Part shown: piece after piece, positions 43,863 through 52,942 of the stretch
Layout of the letters: each line of letters opens with the position of its first letter
Position numbering within the stretch: position 1 is the stretch's first letter
Assembly (NCBI GenBank): GCA_019113295.1
Contig: DXHR01000034.1
Location: 1 to 64,000, forward strand
Direction of reading: 5' to 3'
Length of the DNA stretch: 64,000 nt
From: Candidatus Salinicoccus stercoripullorum
GTDB taxonomy: Bacteria; Bacillota; Bacilli; Staphylococcales; Salinicoccaceae
Program-made: the position numbers and the translations under genes
The notes under the pieces: generated by a model
The model's database searches: none
Told to the model about the DNA's origin: nothing
What the model saw: only the letters and a program-made list of their open reading frames with translations

Positions 43863-44972
43863 TTATAAGGCATTTATGATTTCATCTGTGACATCATGTT
43901 TCAGGCCACTGTGCTCCATAAGGAAGCCTCTGAGACCTTTTTCGGTGATGATTTCATTCATTTTGACCTGTTCCGGGTCTTCCTCATTATCGAATTTCAC
44001 TGCATATAACGCAAGCTTCGATAATGCGGTGTGGTCCTTTCCTTCATTATGAAGGTGGACGAGCGGCTTGATGATCCTGTCATTCGGACCGAGTTTTCTC
44101 ATTACACCGCGGCCGACGCGGTTAAGATCATCTGAAAGATGGGGGTTGGTGAAGCGCTCTGTAATCTTGTCGATGTAGACATCCTGCTCTTTGGAAGTAA
44201 AGCCGTAAACAGAGGTGATGTATTCCAGCGTCTCTGAAAGTACATCGCCCAGAAAGTTCTGAACCTTGCTGTCTGTCATTGCTTCATAGACAGTATCATA
44301 GCCGAGTGTCCTGCCGTAATAGGCTATCGCGGCATGCCCTGTATTGACCGTGAACAGCTTTCTCTCGATATAGGGCATCAGTTCCCGTACATAGACAGGG
44401 CCTTCGAGACGTTTGTTGCTCTTCCACTCTGTTTCTTCAATGACCCATTCATAGAACGGTTCGACTTTGACGTCAAGAATGCGTTCATTCTTCTGTACCG
44501 GTACAATCCGGTCCACTGCCGAGTTCGGAAACCCGATATTCGGTCCCGTCAGTTCTCCGGTTTCTTTTATGATGGCTTCTTTGAGCGTGTCTGTCGCCAT
44601 CACAGCATTTTCACATGCGATGATATTGAGTGGCCTCGGATCCTCCAGCCGCTCAGGCAGATAGGGGGCGATGCTTTTGCCGATGACCGGTAAAATATTC
44701 ACCCCTACAGCAGTTGTGATGATATCTGCATCCAAAATTGCCTGCTTCAGCTGTCCGGGGTTTTCAGCCGTATTGATGCCATTTACGCCGGTGATGTCAT
44801 AGGAAGCGCCGTTTTCTTCGGCGATATGGACAGTATATCCGTTCTCTTCATTGAGCGCATCGATGATTTCTTTGCTGACATCTGCGAAAGTGACTTTATA
44901 TCCATTGTCATGCAATACTTTTCCAATGAACCCTCTGCCAATGTTTCCTGCGCCAAAATGGATTGCGTTCAT
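43863..44972 (-). CDS. mtlD: Mannitol-1-phosphate 5-dehydrogenase
   Basis: The 369-residue NAD-dependent enzyme oxidises mannitol-1-phosphate to fructose-6-phosphate. It starts with the Rossmann motif IHFGAGNIGRGFIGKVL and shows family regions CENAVMATDTL, FPNSAVDRIVP, TVNTGHAAIAYYGR (with the catalytic Lys/His neighbourhood) and DLNRVGRGVMRKLGPNDR. Length is normal. It starts two bases after the mtlF stop and is the last gene of mtlA-mtlR-mtlF-mtlD. Confidence 0.96.
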   Translation of the reverse strand: MNAIHFGAGNIGRGFIGKVLHDNGYKVTFADVSKEIIDALNEENGYTVHIAEENGASYDITGVNGINTAENPGQLKQAILDADIITTAVGVNILPVIGKSIAPYLPERLEDPRPLNIIACENAVMATDTLKEAIIKETGELTGPNIGFPNSAVDRIVPVQKNERILDVKVEPFYEWVIEETEWKSNKRLEGPVYVRELMPYIERKLFTVNTGHAAIAYYGRTLGYDTVYEAMTDSKVQNFLGDVLSETLEYITSVYGFTSKEQDVYIDKITERFTNPHLSDDLNRVGRGVMRKLGPNDRIIKPLVHLHNEGKDHTALSKLALYAVKFDNEEDPEQVKMNEIITEKGLRGFLMEHSGLKHDVTDEIINAL

Positions 44973-44974
44973 AA

Positions 44975-45400
44975 TTATATATCCTCATTTTCGAAGAGTG
45001 AGATGATATCATCAGCGGAAGATGCATTGATGACTTTTTCTGCGTTATCCTCATCGGAGAATAGTACAGCAATTTTCTGAAGCATGTCCAGATGCTCATT
45101 TTCCTTGCCGGCAATGCCGAGGATCACTTTCGCCTCATTTCCATCGAAATCCACACCGCCGGGAACCTGTATCAGGGACAGGCCGCTTTCAATGACGGAT
45201 GTTTTACCTTCATCCGTGCCGTGAGGTATTGCGAGACCGTTGCCCATGAATGTGGAAACGACTTCCTCACGTGCGAGCATGGAGTCGATATAGGCGGGCT
45301 CCACGGCGCCTTGATCGACAAGGAGCTGGCCGGCCTGTCTGATGACATCCTCTTTGGATTCTGCAGTGTGGTTCAGTACGATATTCTCTTTTTTCAACAT
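44975..45400 (-). CDS. mtlF: Mannitol PTS enzyme IIA
   Basis: The 141-residue cytosolic phosphocarrier passes phosphate from HPr to the EIIB domain(s) of MtlA. The active His is in GLAIPHGTDEGK, and the rest follows the IIA-Mtl/Fru fold (REEVVSTFMGNG, HLDMLQKIAVLFSD). It lies between mtlR and mtlD with gaps of only 6 and 2 bases, so it is cotranscribed. Since MtlA has two EIIB domains, this single IIA would have to serve both. Confidence 0.95.
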   Translation of the reverse strand: MLKKENIVLNHTAESKEDVIRQAGQLLVDQGAVEPAYIDSMLAREEVVSTFMGNGLAIPHGTDEGKTSVIESGLSLIQVPGGVDFDGNEAKVILGIAGKENEHLDMLQKIAVLFSDEDNAEKVINASSADDIISLFENEDI

Positions 45401-45406
45401 GATTCA

Positions 45407-47422
45407 TCAATTCCTTCCGGTTACATAAATATTTTGAATATAATTTTTGAATAGATCATCCAGCAGGGATGGCTCTTTAAGCAATGATCCGATGTCTTCA
45501 TGGTGCTCTCCCAGGAGTACGCTGATATTGCTGATCAGATCTGATATGAGTGATTCTTCAGGGACAAGGAGGATGATCTGGTAATGCACAGTGACAGCAT
45601 CGCCGTTATAATTCCTGTCGGTAATGCCGGCTGAATTATGGACGATGATCAGCTGGTGGCTTCGGATGAACGGCGACTTGATATGCGGGTATGAAAAACC
45701 ATCTTCCCCGATGATATGTCCGGTTATTTTAAACCGTTCAGTCAGACGGCGGACGATATCGAGAGCCGCATGTCTTTCCAAAGTGGAATGTTCCGCGAGC
45801 ATCTTCCTGACGGAATCCATCGTCCCAAGGGGCGTATCCGACTCCGTGAAAGTGCGGTTGAGGTAGAGCTCGGATGCCTGTATGACCCGGTCGGGGTCAA
45901 TCTGTGAAACATCGGATACAGGGGTTCTGGGTCTGTAGTCATAGGTTGTAGACCCGATCTTCGATATCGCTTCAGTAATTTTCTTCTCATCATGTTCATC
46001 GAGCAGGGGACTGACCAGTATATAACCATCCATGTCGAGCGGAACAGTGCTGAGAATGAGTTCATTCTCATGGATTTTTGTGTCGGACAGTTCGGATATT
46101 GACAGTTCCTGACGGATGTACAGATTGTTGAACTTCGTTTTCAGCTGATTGGCAAGTATCCGGCTGGTGCCTATGCCGCTTGAACAGACAGTAGTGGCCT
46201 CTATCCTCGGATTGGCATGCATGATACCGCCGAAGTGGATCGTCAAAAAGCCGATTTCGGATTCATCCAGCTCCCTGCCGTTGAAATAGTGACGGAACTT
46301 TTCTTCGATGACTTCAAACAGACCGGGATAGTTCTCTTTTATCGTCCCGACAAGCGGATTGACGGTGATGATTCCGGAATCCATGCGGTGGAGCATCGGC
46401 TCGATGTGAAGCAGCAGGCCATCCTTCAGTTCAGGATAGGCGTAGAACGGGTAGTCCATCTCGCGGCTGACCTGGTCGATGAATGCAATGATCAGATTCT
46501 CGGTTGAGTCCGGGCCAAGCGCACTCTGAGACTTCCTTTTGCTTCCTCTCAAGTGCATGGTGATGAAATAAACTTCCTCTTCCGGGAACTTGATGCCGAA
46601 TTCATCCTGTGTCCTGTCCGTCAGCGACCGGGAGACTTCAAATTCCTGTGAATTTTTCATCTCTTCCTTCATTTCCTCTTTGATGGAAACGTTCTGTTCA
46701 TGCTCCGTCCGGTCGATCGCAAGCACGATATGGAGCGCCAGATTGAGGTATGCATTCTCTGTGAGTGTGTAGGGAAGGACGGCCAGTTCATCCATGAGCA
46801 GCCGCTCCACTTTGAATATATTATCCACTTCCAGAATGCCGATGACCTTGTTGTTGATGAGAGAACTGAAAACGAAGTTATTCTCGATGACGGAATAGAT
46901 GCTGTTTGAATTCAGCTCGCTGATCATCATGCTGGCGAGGAAATTCTGTTTGCCGAGCGGGTCGCCTGAAAGCTGTACACCGATTGCCCGTATCTTCCTG
47001 ATTTCAAGGTCGAAGGCACGGAGCTGGTCTTCCATCTGGCTGATGAGCTCATCAACTGTATGCTCGCCCACCCCGAGTTCGACGGCCAGAGCACTTTTTT
47101 TGAGACCCTCGGGGTTAAGCATCAGATTGTATATGAGTGCCACTTTCTTTTCTTCATCGCTCAGGTCTTTGTCCGCATTTTCTGTTATATATTTTGTCAG
47201 CGCTTCGATTTCGAGTTGTGCAAGGTCCAGTTTGACACCTTTTTTGTATTCGCTGATCAGTTCGATGTTCAGCTTCTTCAGCGTTGACCTTACGTTTTTT
47301 AGTTCCCTGTGGACGGTTCTTGAGGAGACACCCAGCTTGCCGGCGAGTTCCTTGATAAGCATGAAGGTGTCATTATGATATATTAACTCGTTGATGATTT
47401 TCTTTTCCCGAGAACTGATCAT
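45407..47422 (-). CDS. mtlR: Mannitol operon activator MtlR (PRD-containing)
   Basis: The 671-residue regulator has an N-terminal DeoR-like HTH (LIKELAGKLGVSSRTVHRELKN), a second helix-turn-helix region, two PTS regulation domains with their histidines (LNLALHIVLAIDR, YFITMHLRG, HIEPMLHRM, FLTIHFGGI), a GatB-like IIB domain with Cys in TTVCSSGIGTSRIL, and a C-terminal IIA-like domain with His in DGFSYPHIKS. Phosphorylation of these residues by the PTS sets its activity. AAGGAGGTG precedes the ATG. Location between mtlA and mtlF is the staphylococcal order. Confidence 0.95.
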   Translation of the reverse strand: MISSREKKIINELIYHNDTFMLIKELAGKLGVSSRTVHRELKNVRSTLKKLNIELISEYKKGVKLDLAQLEIEALTKYITENADKDLSDEEKKVALIYNLMLNPEGLKKSALAVELGVGEHTVDELISQMEDQLRAFDLEIRKIRAIGVQLSGDPLGKQNFLASMMISELNSNSIYSVIENNFVFSSLINNKVIGILEVDNIFKVERLLMDELAVLPYTLTENAYLNLALHIVLAIDRTEHEQNVSIKEEMKEEMKNSQEFEVSRSLTDRTQDEFGIKFPEEEVYFITMHLRGSKRKSQSALGPDSTENLIIAFIDQVSREMDYPFYAYPELKDGLLLHIEPMLHRMDSGIITVNPLVGTIKENYPGLFEVIEEKFRHYFNGRELDESEIGFLTIHFGGIMHANPRIEATTVCSSGIGTSRILANQLKTKFNNLYIRQELSISELSDTKIHENELILSTVPLDMDGYILVSPLLDEHDEKKITEAISKIGSTTYDYRPRTPVSDVSQIDPDRVIQASELYLNRTFTESDTPLGTMDSVRKMLAEHSTLERHAALDIVRRLTERFKITGHIIGEDGFSYPHIKSPFIRSHQLIIVHNSAGITDRNYNGDAVTVHYQIILLVPEESLISDLISNISVLLGEHHEDIGSLLKEPSLLDDLFKNYIQNIYVTGRN

Positions 47423-47453
47423 AATGACACCTCCTTCATATAATGCTATTTAA

Positions 47454-49229
47454 TTATTGATGCTTTTTAAGTTCCTCGGTCAGCTCGTCGTAGTGTGGGC
47501 TGTTGAGGAAATTGTCCACGGAAATATGCTTGGCATGCGGAACTTTGTTTTCAGCGCGTTCTGTCAGTACTTTCTGGGTGATGATGATATCCTCGTCACC
47601 TTTGAGCTGATTGATGGCAGAGTTTGTTACGTCGATATCAAGTCCTGCTTTTTTGAACTTGTTCTTTAACATACCCGCACCCATCGCACTTGAACCCATA
47701 CCGGCGTCACATGCAAAGACGACTTTGTCCACTTTGGAATAATCGAAGTCGGCGGGCCCGCTCTCTACAGCTTCTTCCGTCTGTACAGTGCCCTGTTCAT
47801 CCTGTAGATCTTCCAGCAGTTCGTCGTATGCCGGGCTATTGAGGAAGTTGTCCACTGAAATATGTTTTGCTGTCGGAACTTTATTCTCAGCGCGTTCTGT
47901 CAGGGTCTTCTGCGTAATGATGATGTCCTCATCACCTTTGAGCTGGTTGATGGCGGAGTTCGTCACTTCGATATCAAGACCTGCTTTTTTGAACTTGTTC
48001 TTGAGCATGCCTGCGCCCATGGCACTTGAACCCATGCCGGCGTCACATGCAAAGACGATTTTGTCGACATTCTTGTAGTCGAATCCTGCTTCAGTCTTTT
48101 CTGCTTCTTCCGCTTTGGTCAGAGAGCCGGCAACTGAAGATTTTTTGCCCTTGGATTCTTCCATCTGTGCTGTTGCCGCTTCAAGATCCGCCTCATCCTT
48201 CTGCTTGGAGAATTTCAATATTGCTGATGCGGCAAGGAATGAAACGAGTGTTGCTGCGAGCACTCCGAGGAACATCGTCAAATATTCGCCGCGCGGTGTC
48301 ATTGCGATATATGCAAGGATACTGCCTGGGGCAGCCGGACCGGAAAGGCCGAAGTCGAGCAGTGAGAATGTCAGTATGCCTGACGCACCGCCAAGGATCG
48401 CAGCAACTACGAGTGTCGGTTTCATCAGAATATACGGGAAGTATATCTCATGGATACCACCGATGAAATGGATGATCGCAGCACCCGGTGCAGTGGCGCG
48501 TGCGGTGCCCTTGCCGAATATAATGTAGGCGAGCAGGATACCGAAACCGGGACCGGGGTTGGATTCGAGTGTGAAGAGGATAGAACGGCCCACTTCACGC
48601 ACTTCTTCAGATGCAAGCGGCGTCAGTACACCGTGATTGATCGCATTGTTCAAAAAGAGTACTTTTGCCGGTTCGATGAAGATGCTTGCAATCGGCAGCA
48701 GTCCTGCATCCACGATTATATCGACCAGTCTGCCGAGCAGCTGTGTCAGCCATGAGACAATCGGTCCGAGGCCATAATATCCGAACAGTGCAAGGAAGAA
48801 TGCAAGGAAGCCGGCCGAGAAGTTATTGACAAGCATCTCGAGTCCCTGGCGGATTCTGGGTACAAGGACGGCGTCAACCTGTTTCATCAGGTAACCGCCC
48901 AGAGGTCCCATGATCATGGCACCGAGCAGCATCGGGGAATCAGGGAATGCGGCGATGACTCCCATTGTTGCCGTTGCACCGACAACGCCGCCACGGACGT
49001 CGCTGATAAGCTTACCGCCGGTGTAGGCGATGAGCAGAGGGAGGAGGTAGACGATCATCGGATCGACCATGGTCGCGAGATCTTCATTCGGGAACCAGCC
49101 GACATCGATGAACATGGCTGTAATGAGCCCCCAGGCGATGAAGGCCGCGATGTTCGGCATGATCATACTGCTCAGAAACGAGCCGAACGCCTGTACTTTG
49201 CGGGAGATACCGCTTTTTTGTTCTGACAT
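47454..49229 (-). CDS. mtlA: Mannitol PTS enzyme IICBB with duplicated IIB domain
   Basis: The protein (about 591 residues from ATG 49229) takes up and phosphorylates mannitol. The membrane IIC domain (1 to about 340) includes IMPNIAAFIAWGLITAMFI, NNAINHGVLTPL and the GGIHEIYFPYILMKP substrate-site loop. A linker leads to the first IIB domain (about 383-473, Cys395 in VFACDAGMGSSAMGAGML) and, after a short acidic linker, to a second almost identical IIB domain (about 495-587, Cys507). Typical Gram-positive MtlA has one IIB and about 480-510 residues. A GTG at 49238 is an alternative start, but AAGGGGTG fits the ATG better. First gene of the mtl operon. Confidence 0.95.
   Translation of the reverse strand: MSEQKSGISRKVQAFGSFLSSMIMPNIAAFIAWGLITAMFIDVGWFPNEDLATMVDPMIVYLLPLLIAYTGGKLISDVRGGVVGATATMGVIAAFPDSPMLLGAMIMGPLGGYLMKQVDAVLVPRIRQGLEMLVNNFSAGFLAFFLALFGYYGLGPIVSWLTQLLGRLVDIIVDAGLLPIASIFIEPAKVLFLNNAINHGVLTPLASEEVREVGRSILFTLESNPGPGFGILLAYIIFGKGTARATAPGAAIIHFIGGIHEIYFPYILMKPTLVVAAILGGASGILTFSLLDFGLSGPAAPGSILAYIAMTPRGEYLTMFLGVLAATLVSFLAASAILKFSKQKDEADLEAATAQMEESKGKKSSVAGSLTKAEEAEKTEAGFDYKNVDKIVFACDAGMGSSAMGAGMLKNKFKKAGLDIEVTNSAINQLKGDEDIIITQKTLTERAENKVPTAKHISVDNFLNSPAYDELLEDLQDEQGTVQTEEAVESGPADFDYSKVDKVVFACDAGMGSSAMGAGMLKNKFKKAGLDIDVTNSAINQLKGDEDIIITQKVLTERAENKVPHAKHISVDNFLNSPHYDELTEELKKHQ
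47469..48083 (-). repeat. Tandem in-frame duplication of the EIIB-Mtl coding segment
   Basis: Segments 47811-48083 and 47469-47747 encode nearly identical domains with a 336-bp period. Amino acid differences are few (KIV/KVV, IEV/IDV, KTL/KVL, PTA/PHA, PAY/PHY), whereas many third codon positions differ. Confidence 0.93.
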
Positions 49230-49412
49230 GTCTGTCACCCCTTGAAATATATTTATAAATATTTTATATATAATTTAATCATAGTGAGGGTATAGTACTA
49301 TTACAATAGGAACAAAATGCGAGTTTGGCACAGATTCAGTGACAAAAGGGACTTTACGGCGTGCGCTGTGCCAAAGCGGCGTATTGAATATCTTTTAAGA
49401 AGAGGTGGCTTT

Positions 49413-50426
49413 ATGTTCGAATACCAGTCTGCATATAAGCGGAATGCTTCCGGGCTTCATGGGAAGACGTTCTGGTATACTGTTTTGACATTCATTCTGG
49501 TCTATGTGGCAATGTTTGCCGTGGCAGTGCTGCTGATGCTTCCGGCGGCATTCTTCGATTCCGCGTGGGTCCTGCTCTGGATATTTCCGATGTTTTTCGT
49601 CATTCTGCTGATTTCGATCTTTATAATCTATCCGGTCAGCATCGGTGTCCTCAGATATTTTGCAAGTGCCTACAGACAGAAGGATTATAAGTTCAAAGAT
49701 GTCTTCATCACCTTCAGAAAGGGGAATTACAGCAAGGTAGTCAAACTCAGCCTGCTCATGCTGCTGATCTATTTTATATTCTCCTTCGTTTATGGTTTTC
49801 TCGTGCAATTTTTCCTGATGGCGATAAATGCACCGCTGATCGCGATCGGTGAGGGGGTATCCGGCGGAACCGGCCATATTTCAAACGGGGAGGTCGGTCT
49901 TGTCATTTTACTGTTCCTGCTCACTGTCCTGGTCATCGTCGTTTCGTATATACCTTATATACTGATGGGGATCTACATGTTCCTTGCGTTCATGACCTAC
50001 ATCGATCAGCCGATGATCCCGACACTGGATAAATTCAGGATTGCCTGGGACGTGATGTTCAAAGCTGGCGGTGGCCTGATTCGTCTGATTGTGAGCAATT
50101 TCCTGCTGCTGTTGCTGCCGACTATCCTCTACGTCCTGATGTTTGCAGGAATCGCCATAACCGCAGTTGCAGCCGGGGATGGACAGAACCTCGGCTACAT
50201 GATGATAATACTTGTGACACTGGCGACACTTATAACCATCGCGCTGTTCTGTTACGTCATGTACTATATGACCGGCAGCCTTACGGCCTATTATTTCGAG
50301 TGCCGTGACGAGTTGGACAGGAGATACAGCGAAAATCCACAGGAGCCTGTCAGGGATGATAACAGCTATGACAGGTTTGAAGAGGCGCCGCAGTATGAAG
50401 GGGACGACGGTCTGAGACCGCTCTGA
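49413..50426 (+). CDS. DUF975-like multi-pass membrane protein
   Basis: The 337-residue protein has six or seven hydrophobic segments, starting after a short cytosolic N-terminus (MFEYQSAYKRNASGLHGKTF) with LTFILVYVAMFAVAVLLM, and ending in an acidic, proline-containing tail (YSENPQEPVRDDNSYDRFEE). The pattern of helices, glycine-rich loops and the internal FKDVFITFRKGNYSKVVKLS resembles the DUF975 family, of unknown function. AGAGGTGG precedes ATG 49413. It is divergent from mtlA and followed by its own terminator. Confidence 0.75.
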   Translation: MFEYQSAYKRNASGLHGKTFWYTVLTFILVYVAMFAVAVLLMLPAAFFDSAWVLLWIFPMFFVILLISIFIIYPVSIGVLRYFASAYRQKDYKFKDVFITFRKGNYSKVVKLSLLMLLIYFIFSFVYGFLVQFFLMAINAPLIAIGEGVSGGTGHISNGEVGLVILLFLLTVLVIVVSYIPYILMGIYMFLAFMTYIDQPMIPTLDKFRIAWDVMFKAGGGLIRLIVSNFLLLLLPTILYVLMFAGIAITAVAAGDGQNLGYMMIILVTLATLITIALFCYVMYYMTGSLTAYYFECRDELDRRYSENPQEPVRDDNSYDRFEEAPQYEGDDGLRPL

Positions 50427-50451
50427 TCATCGAATTGGTGAATAGTTTTGG

Positions 50452-50484
50452 AAGATCGGGACTTTTTTGTCCCGATCTTTTTAT
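50452..50484 (+). terminator. Terminator
   Basis: AAGATCGGGAC / GTCCCGATCTT stem with a T-rich loop and a T tail. Confidence 0.9.
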
Positions 50485-50546
50485 ATTCTTGAAATTAATC
50501 AATTTAGGAGTAAACTTGTTATAAATGTACGGGAAGAGGTGGTAAA

Positions 50547-51464
50547 GTGAGTGAAAACAACAAAGGCATCATTTTTGCACTTGGGGCATACATAATATGG
50601 GGGTTCCTTCCCATCTACTGGAAACAGATTGAACATATATCACCTTATGAGATCATTTCACACCGGGTATTCTGGTCTTTCATATTCATGGTCGTCTTCA
50701 TCATCGTCACAAACAGGCTGCGCCTTTTCAAAAAGGATCTGAAGTTCATTTTCAAGGATAAAAAGAAAGTGGCTGCCTTGTTCCTGGCCTCGGTTGTCAT
50801 CACGTCAAACTGGCTTGTATATATCATCGCGGTGAACACAGGTCATATTCTGGATGCAAGTCTCGGCTACTACATCAACCCTCTGATCAGCATACTGTTT
50901 GGCTTCGTGCTGCTCGGTGAGCGATTTTCCAAAGTTCAATGGGGAGCAATCATCATTGTATTTGCGGGTGTTGCATATCTTGCGGCAGGTCTCGGAGCGG
51001 CACCGTGGATTTCGCTCTACCTTGCGACATCGTTCAGTGTTTACGGTCTGATCAAGAAAGTGATCAATCTGGATGCGATTTTTGCACTGGCTGTTGAAAC
51101 GTTCGTACTGGCTCCTTTTGCACTGGTGTTCATATTTTGTCTGGAAGGCAGCGGGGAAGGGAATTTCGGATTCAACCTCGACAGCCTGGTGATGATGGGT
51201 ACGGGTGTCGCGACGGCAGTCCCGCTTCTGCTGTTTGCGCTGGGAGCCCGGCGGATAAGATTGTCGCTGATCGGTTTCCTCCAGTACTTTGCTCCGACAA
51301 TCATGCTTCTCATCGGGGTGTTCATGTATGATGAGGCATTTACAGATATTCATAAAGTGGCGTATATACTGATCTGGAGTGGACTCATCCTCTATACACT
51401 CAGCCGCTTCATGCAGATTCGGAAAAAAAGCGGAAAAGAATCAAGGCGCCGCGTCTCCGGTTAG
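50547..51464 (+). CDS. RarD/EamA-family transporter
   Basis: The 305-residue inner-membrane protein has ten helices in two EamA repeats. The N-terminus NNKGIIFALGAYIIWGFLPI followed by YWKQIEHISPYEII is characteristic of RarD proteins, as are SLGYYINPLISILFGFVLLG ending in ERF and the C-terminal GFLQYFAPTIMLLIGVFMYD. RarD proteins are drug/metabolite transporter superfamily permeases of unproven substrate. GTG start at 50547, with AAGAGGTGG before it. Confidence 0.88.
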   Translation: MSENNKGIIFALGAYIIWGFLPIYWKQIEHISPYEIISHRVFWSFIFMVVFIIVTNRLRLFKKDLKFIFKDKKKVAALFLASVVITSNWLVYIIAVNTGHILDASLGYYINPLISILFGFVLLGERFSKVQWGAIIIVFAGVAYLAAGLGAAPWISLYLATSFSVYGLIKKVINLDAIFALAVETFVLAPFALVFIFCLEGSGEGNFGFNLDSLVMMGTGVATAVPLLLFALGARRIRLSLIGFLQYFAPTIMLLIGVFMYDEAFTDIHKVAYILIWSGLILYTLSRFMQIRKKSGKESRRRVSG

Positions 51465-51536
51465 CATATTATTAGTTATGACAGGGGAATCGTGTTATGA
51501 TTTATGGACAATTTGAGGTGTGAGGAGTAAGAGGGA

Positions 51537-52343
51537 ATGAAAGTTTCAAAATATTTATTTGCCACATTAACTGTTTCGGTCATCCTCGCAGGATGTTCCG
51601 ATACAGACGAAGTGGAAGATGATATAAATGAAACATCAGGAGAAGCATCTGAGACAAGCGGGCCGGATGAAGAGGTCGTCCCGACACAGACTGTGCAGGA
51701 AAAGCTCTCGAACATGGAAGAGACGGACGATGAAACACTCGATGCCGTCATTGGGCAGTCGCATGATATAGAAAGTTATCAGGCACTTCTGAACCTTGAA
51801 GGCCAGATCGATGATGCCCGTCCTGAGGCGCTCGATGCAGATGTCCGCTTCAGGGAAGGGGAGGAAGACGGCCCGCCTTCGCTGCATTTGAAATCAGGAG
51901 GAGAAGACCGCACATTCTCAAAGGATGGGGAAACCTTCTATTACAATGGCACAGACTGGGTGAACATTTCCGATTCTGCGGGTGCCCTCTCCCTCTATCA
52001 GGTAACCTATAACAACGCCGTGCTGTCACTTGCCGACATCAGGGACCAGCTGGAAAAAGAAGAGGATGGCAATACGGTGGTCTACAGTTACGACGGGGAG
52101 AATGAAAAGGTGTTTGAGACATTCAAACAGTTGTTCACGGAGAACTTCAGCAATATTACCCTTTCTGAAATAGATAACAGTCTGGAGATAGAAGTGGATT
52201 CGGCGGAGAACACGATAAAGGAAATAGATTATGAAGCGGAGGGTGAAACAGAAACCGGGCCGTTCGAACTGACCGGCGATGTGGAATTCAAATCCTTCAA
52301 CAGTATCGATAATATAGAAATTCCTGAAAAAGTCAGGAATTGA
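51537..52343 (+). CDS. Secreted lipoprotein, function unknown
   Basis: The 268-residue protein starts with a lipoprotein signal peptide (MKVSKYLFATLTVSVILAGC) with lipobox LAGC and Cys20 as the lipidated residue. An acidic Ser/Thr/Glu-rich linker (about 21-60) follows, then a beta-rich domain with FSKDGETFYYNGTDWVNISD and YDGENEKVFETFKQLFTE. The layout resembles LolA-like/DUF6612 lipoproteins of Firmicutes that may bind lipids, but this is only a structural impression. It would be anchored outside the membrane. A terminator follows. Confidence 0.82.
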   Translation: MKVSKYLFATLTVSVILAGCSDTDEVEDDINETSGEASETSGPDEEVVPTQTVQEKLSNMEETDDETLDAVIGQSHDIESYQALLNLEGQIDDARPEALDADVRFREGEEDGPPSLHLKSGGEDRTFSKDGETFYYNGTDWVNISDSAGALSLYQVTYNNAVLSLADIRDQLEKEEDGNTVVYSYDGENEKVFETFKQLFTENFSNITLSEIDNSLEIEVDSAENTIKEIDYEAEGETETGPFELTGDVEFKSFNSIDNIEIPEKVRN

Positions 52344-52345
52344 GC

Positions 52346-52376
52346 AGCAGGGCAACGACACATTGTCCTGCTTTTC
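52346..52376 (+). terminator. Terminator
   Basis: AGCAGGGCAA pairs with TTGTCCTGCT (one G-U pair), followed by TTTC. Confidence 0.82.
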
Positions 52377-52415
52377 TTATTCCCAATTAAAATTGAAGAA
52401 ATATTAGAAAAACAG

Positions 52416-52427
52416 TTTAAATTTAAA
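52416..52427. promoter_or_regulatory. Possible operator of the MarR gene
   Basis: TTTAAATTTAAA is a perfect palindrome 40 bases upstream of the marR start, and a similar CAATT-AA-AATTG dyad lies at 52384-52395. Both are AT-only, so chance occurrence is possible. Confidence 0.35.
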
Positions 52428-52466
52428 TTGAGTATGTTTAAATAATATGAAAGGGGTGGAATAAAA

Positions 52467-52901
52467 TTGGTAGAAAATAATCATTTCTATAATCTTTTCA
52501 ATTTAAACGAGTCACTGACAAACTTATCAATGAGACACTGGAATAAGACATTCGGGGAGGATGTCTCGCTTACCCAGTTGATTGTCCTCAATGAACTTCA
52601 GACATTCGGCAGGATGACACAGAATGAGCTTGCTGAAAAAATGGTGATCTCCAAAGGTGCAGTCAGCCAGATCATCAAAAACCTGGAAAATAAGGAACTC
52701 GTCAAAAGGGAAGTGGAAGAGGCAGACAGACGGAACCGGTATCTGGTCATTGAGGAAAAAGGATTGGAAACGATTGCCCGTGCAGAAAAGCATGCCGAGA
52801 AACTTCGCGAAGAATACATGGACCTGATTCCGGACCGGGAACTTGAAAATTACATCGAAACACAGAGGAAATTTGCGGAATACTTAAAATCACATATATG
52901 A
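52467..52901 (+). CDS. MarR-family transcriptional regulator
   Basis: The 144-residue winged-helix protein has the core FGRMTQNELAEKMVISKGAV followed by SQIIKNLENKELVKR, the wing EEADRRNRYLVIEEKG and dimerisation helices at both ends. The start is TTG 52467, with AGGGGTGG at proper spacing. It stands alone on its strand and is convergent with the ABC-2 exporter genes, from which a terminator separates it. Target and ligand unknown. Confidence 0.87.
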   Translation: MVENNHFYNLFNLNESLTNLSMRHWNKTFGEDVSLTQLIVLNELQTFGRMTQNELAEKMVISKGAVSQIIKNLENKELVKREVEEADRRNRYLVIEEKGLETIARAEKHAEKLREEYMDLIPDRELENYIETQRKFAEYLKSHI

Positions 52902-52905
52902 TATG

Positions 52906-52935
52906 AAAAAAGGCGATTCGTCAGAATCGCCTTTT
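52906..52935. terminator. Bidirectional terminator
   Basis: AAAAAGGCGATTC / GAATCGCCTTTT stem between the convergent marR and ABC permease genes. Confidence 0.9.
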
Positions 52936-52942
52936 CGCATGC

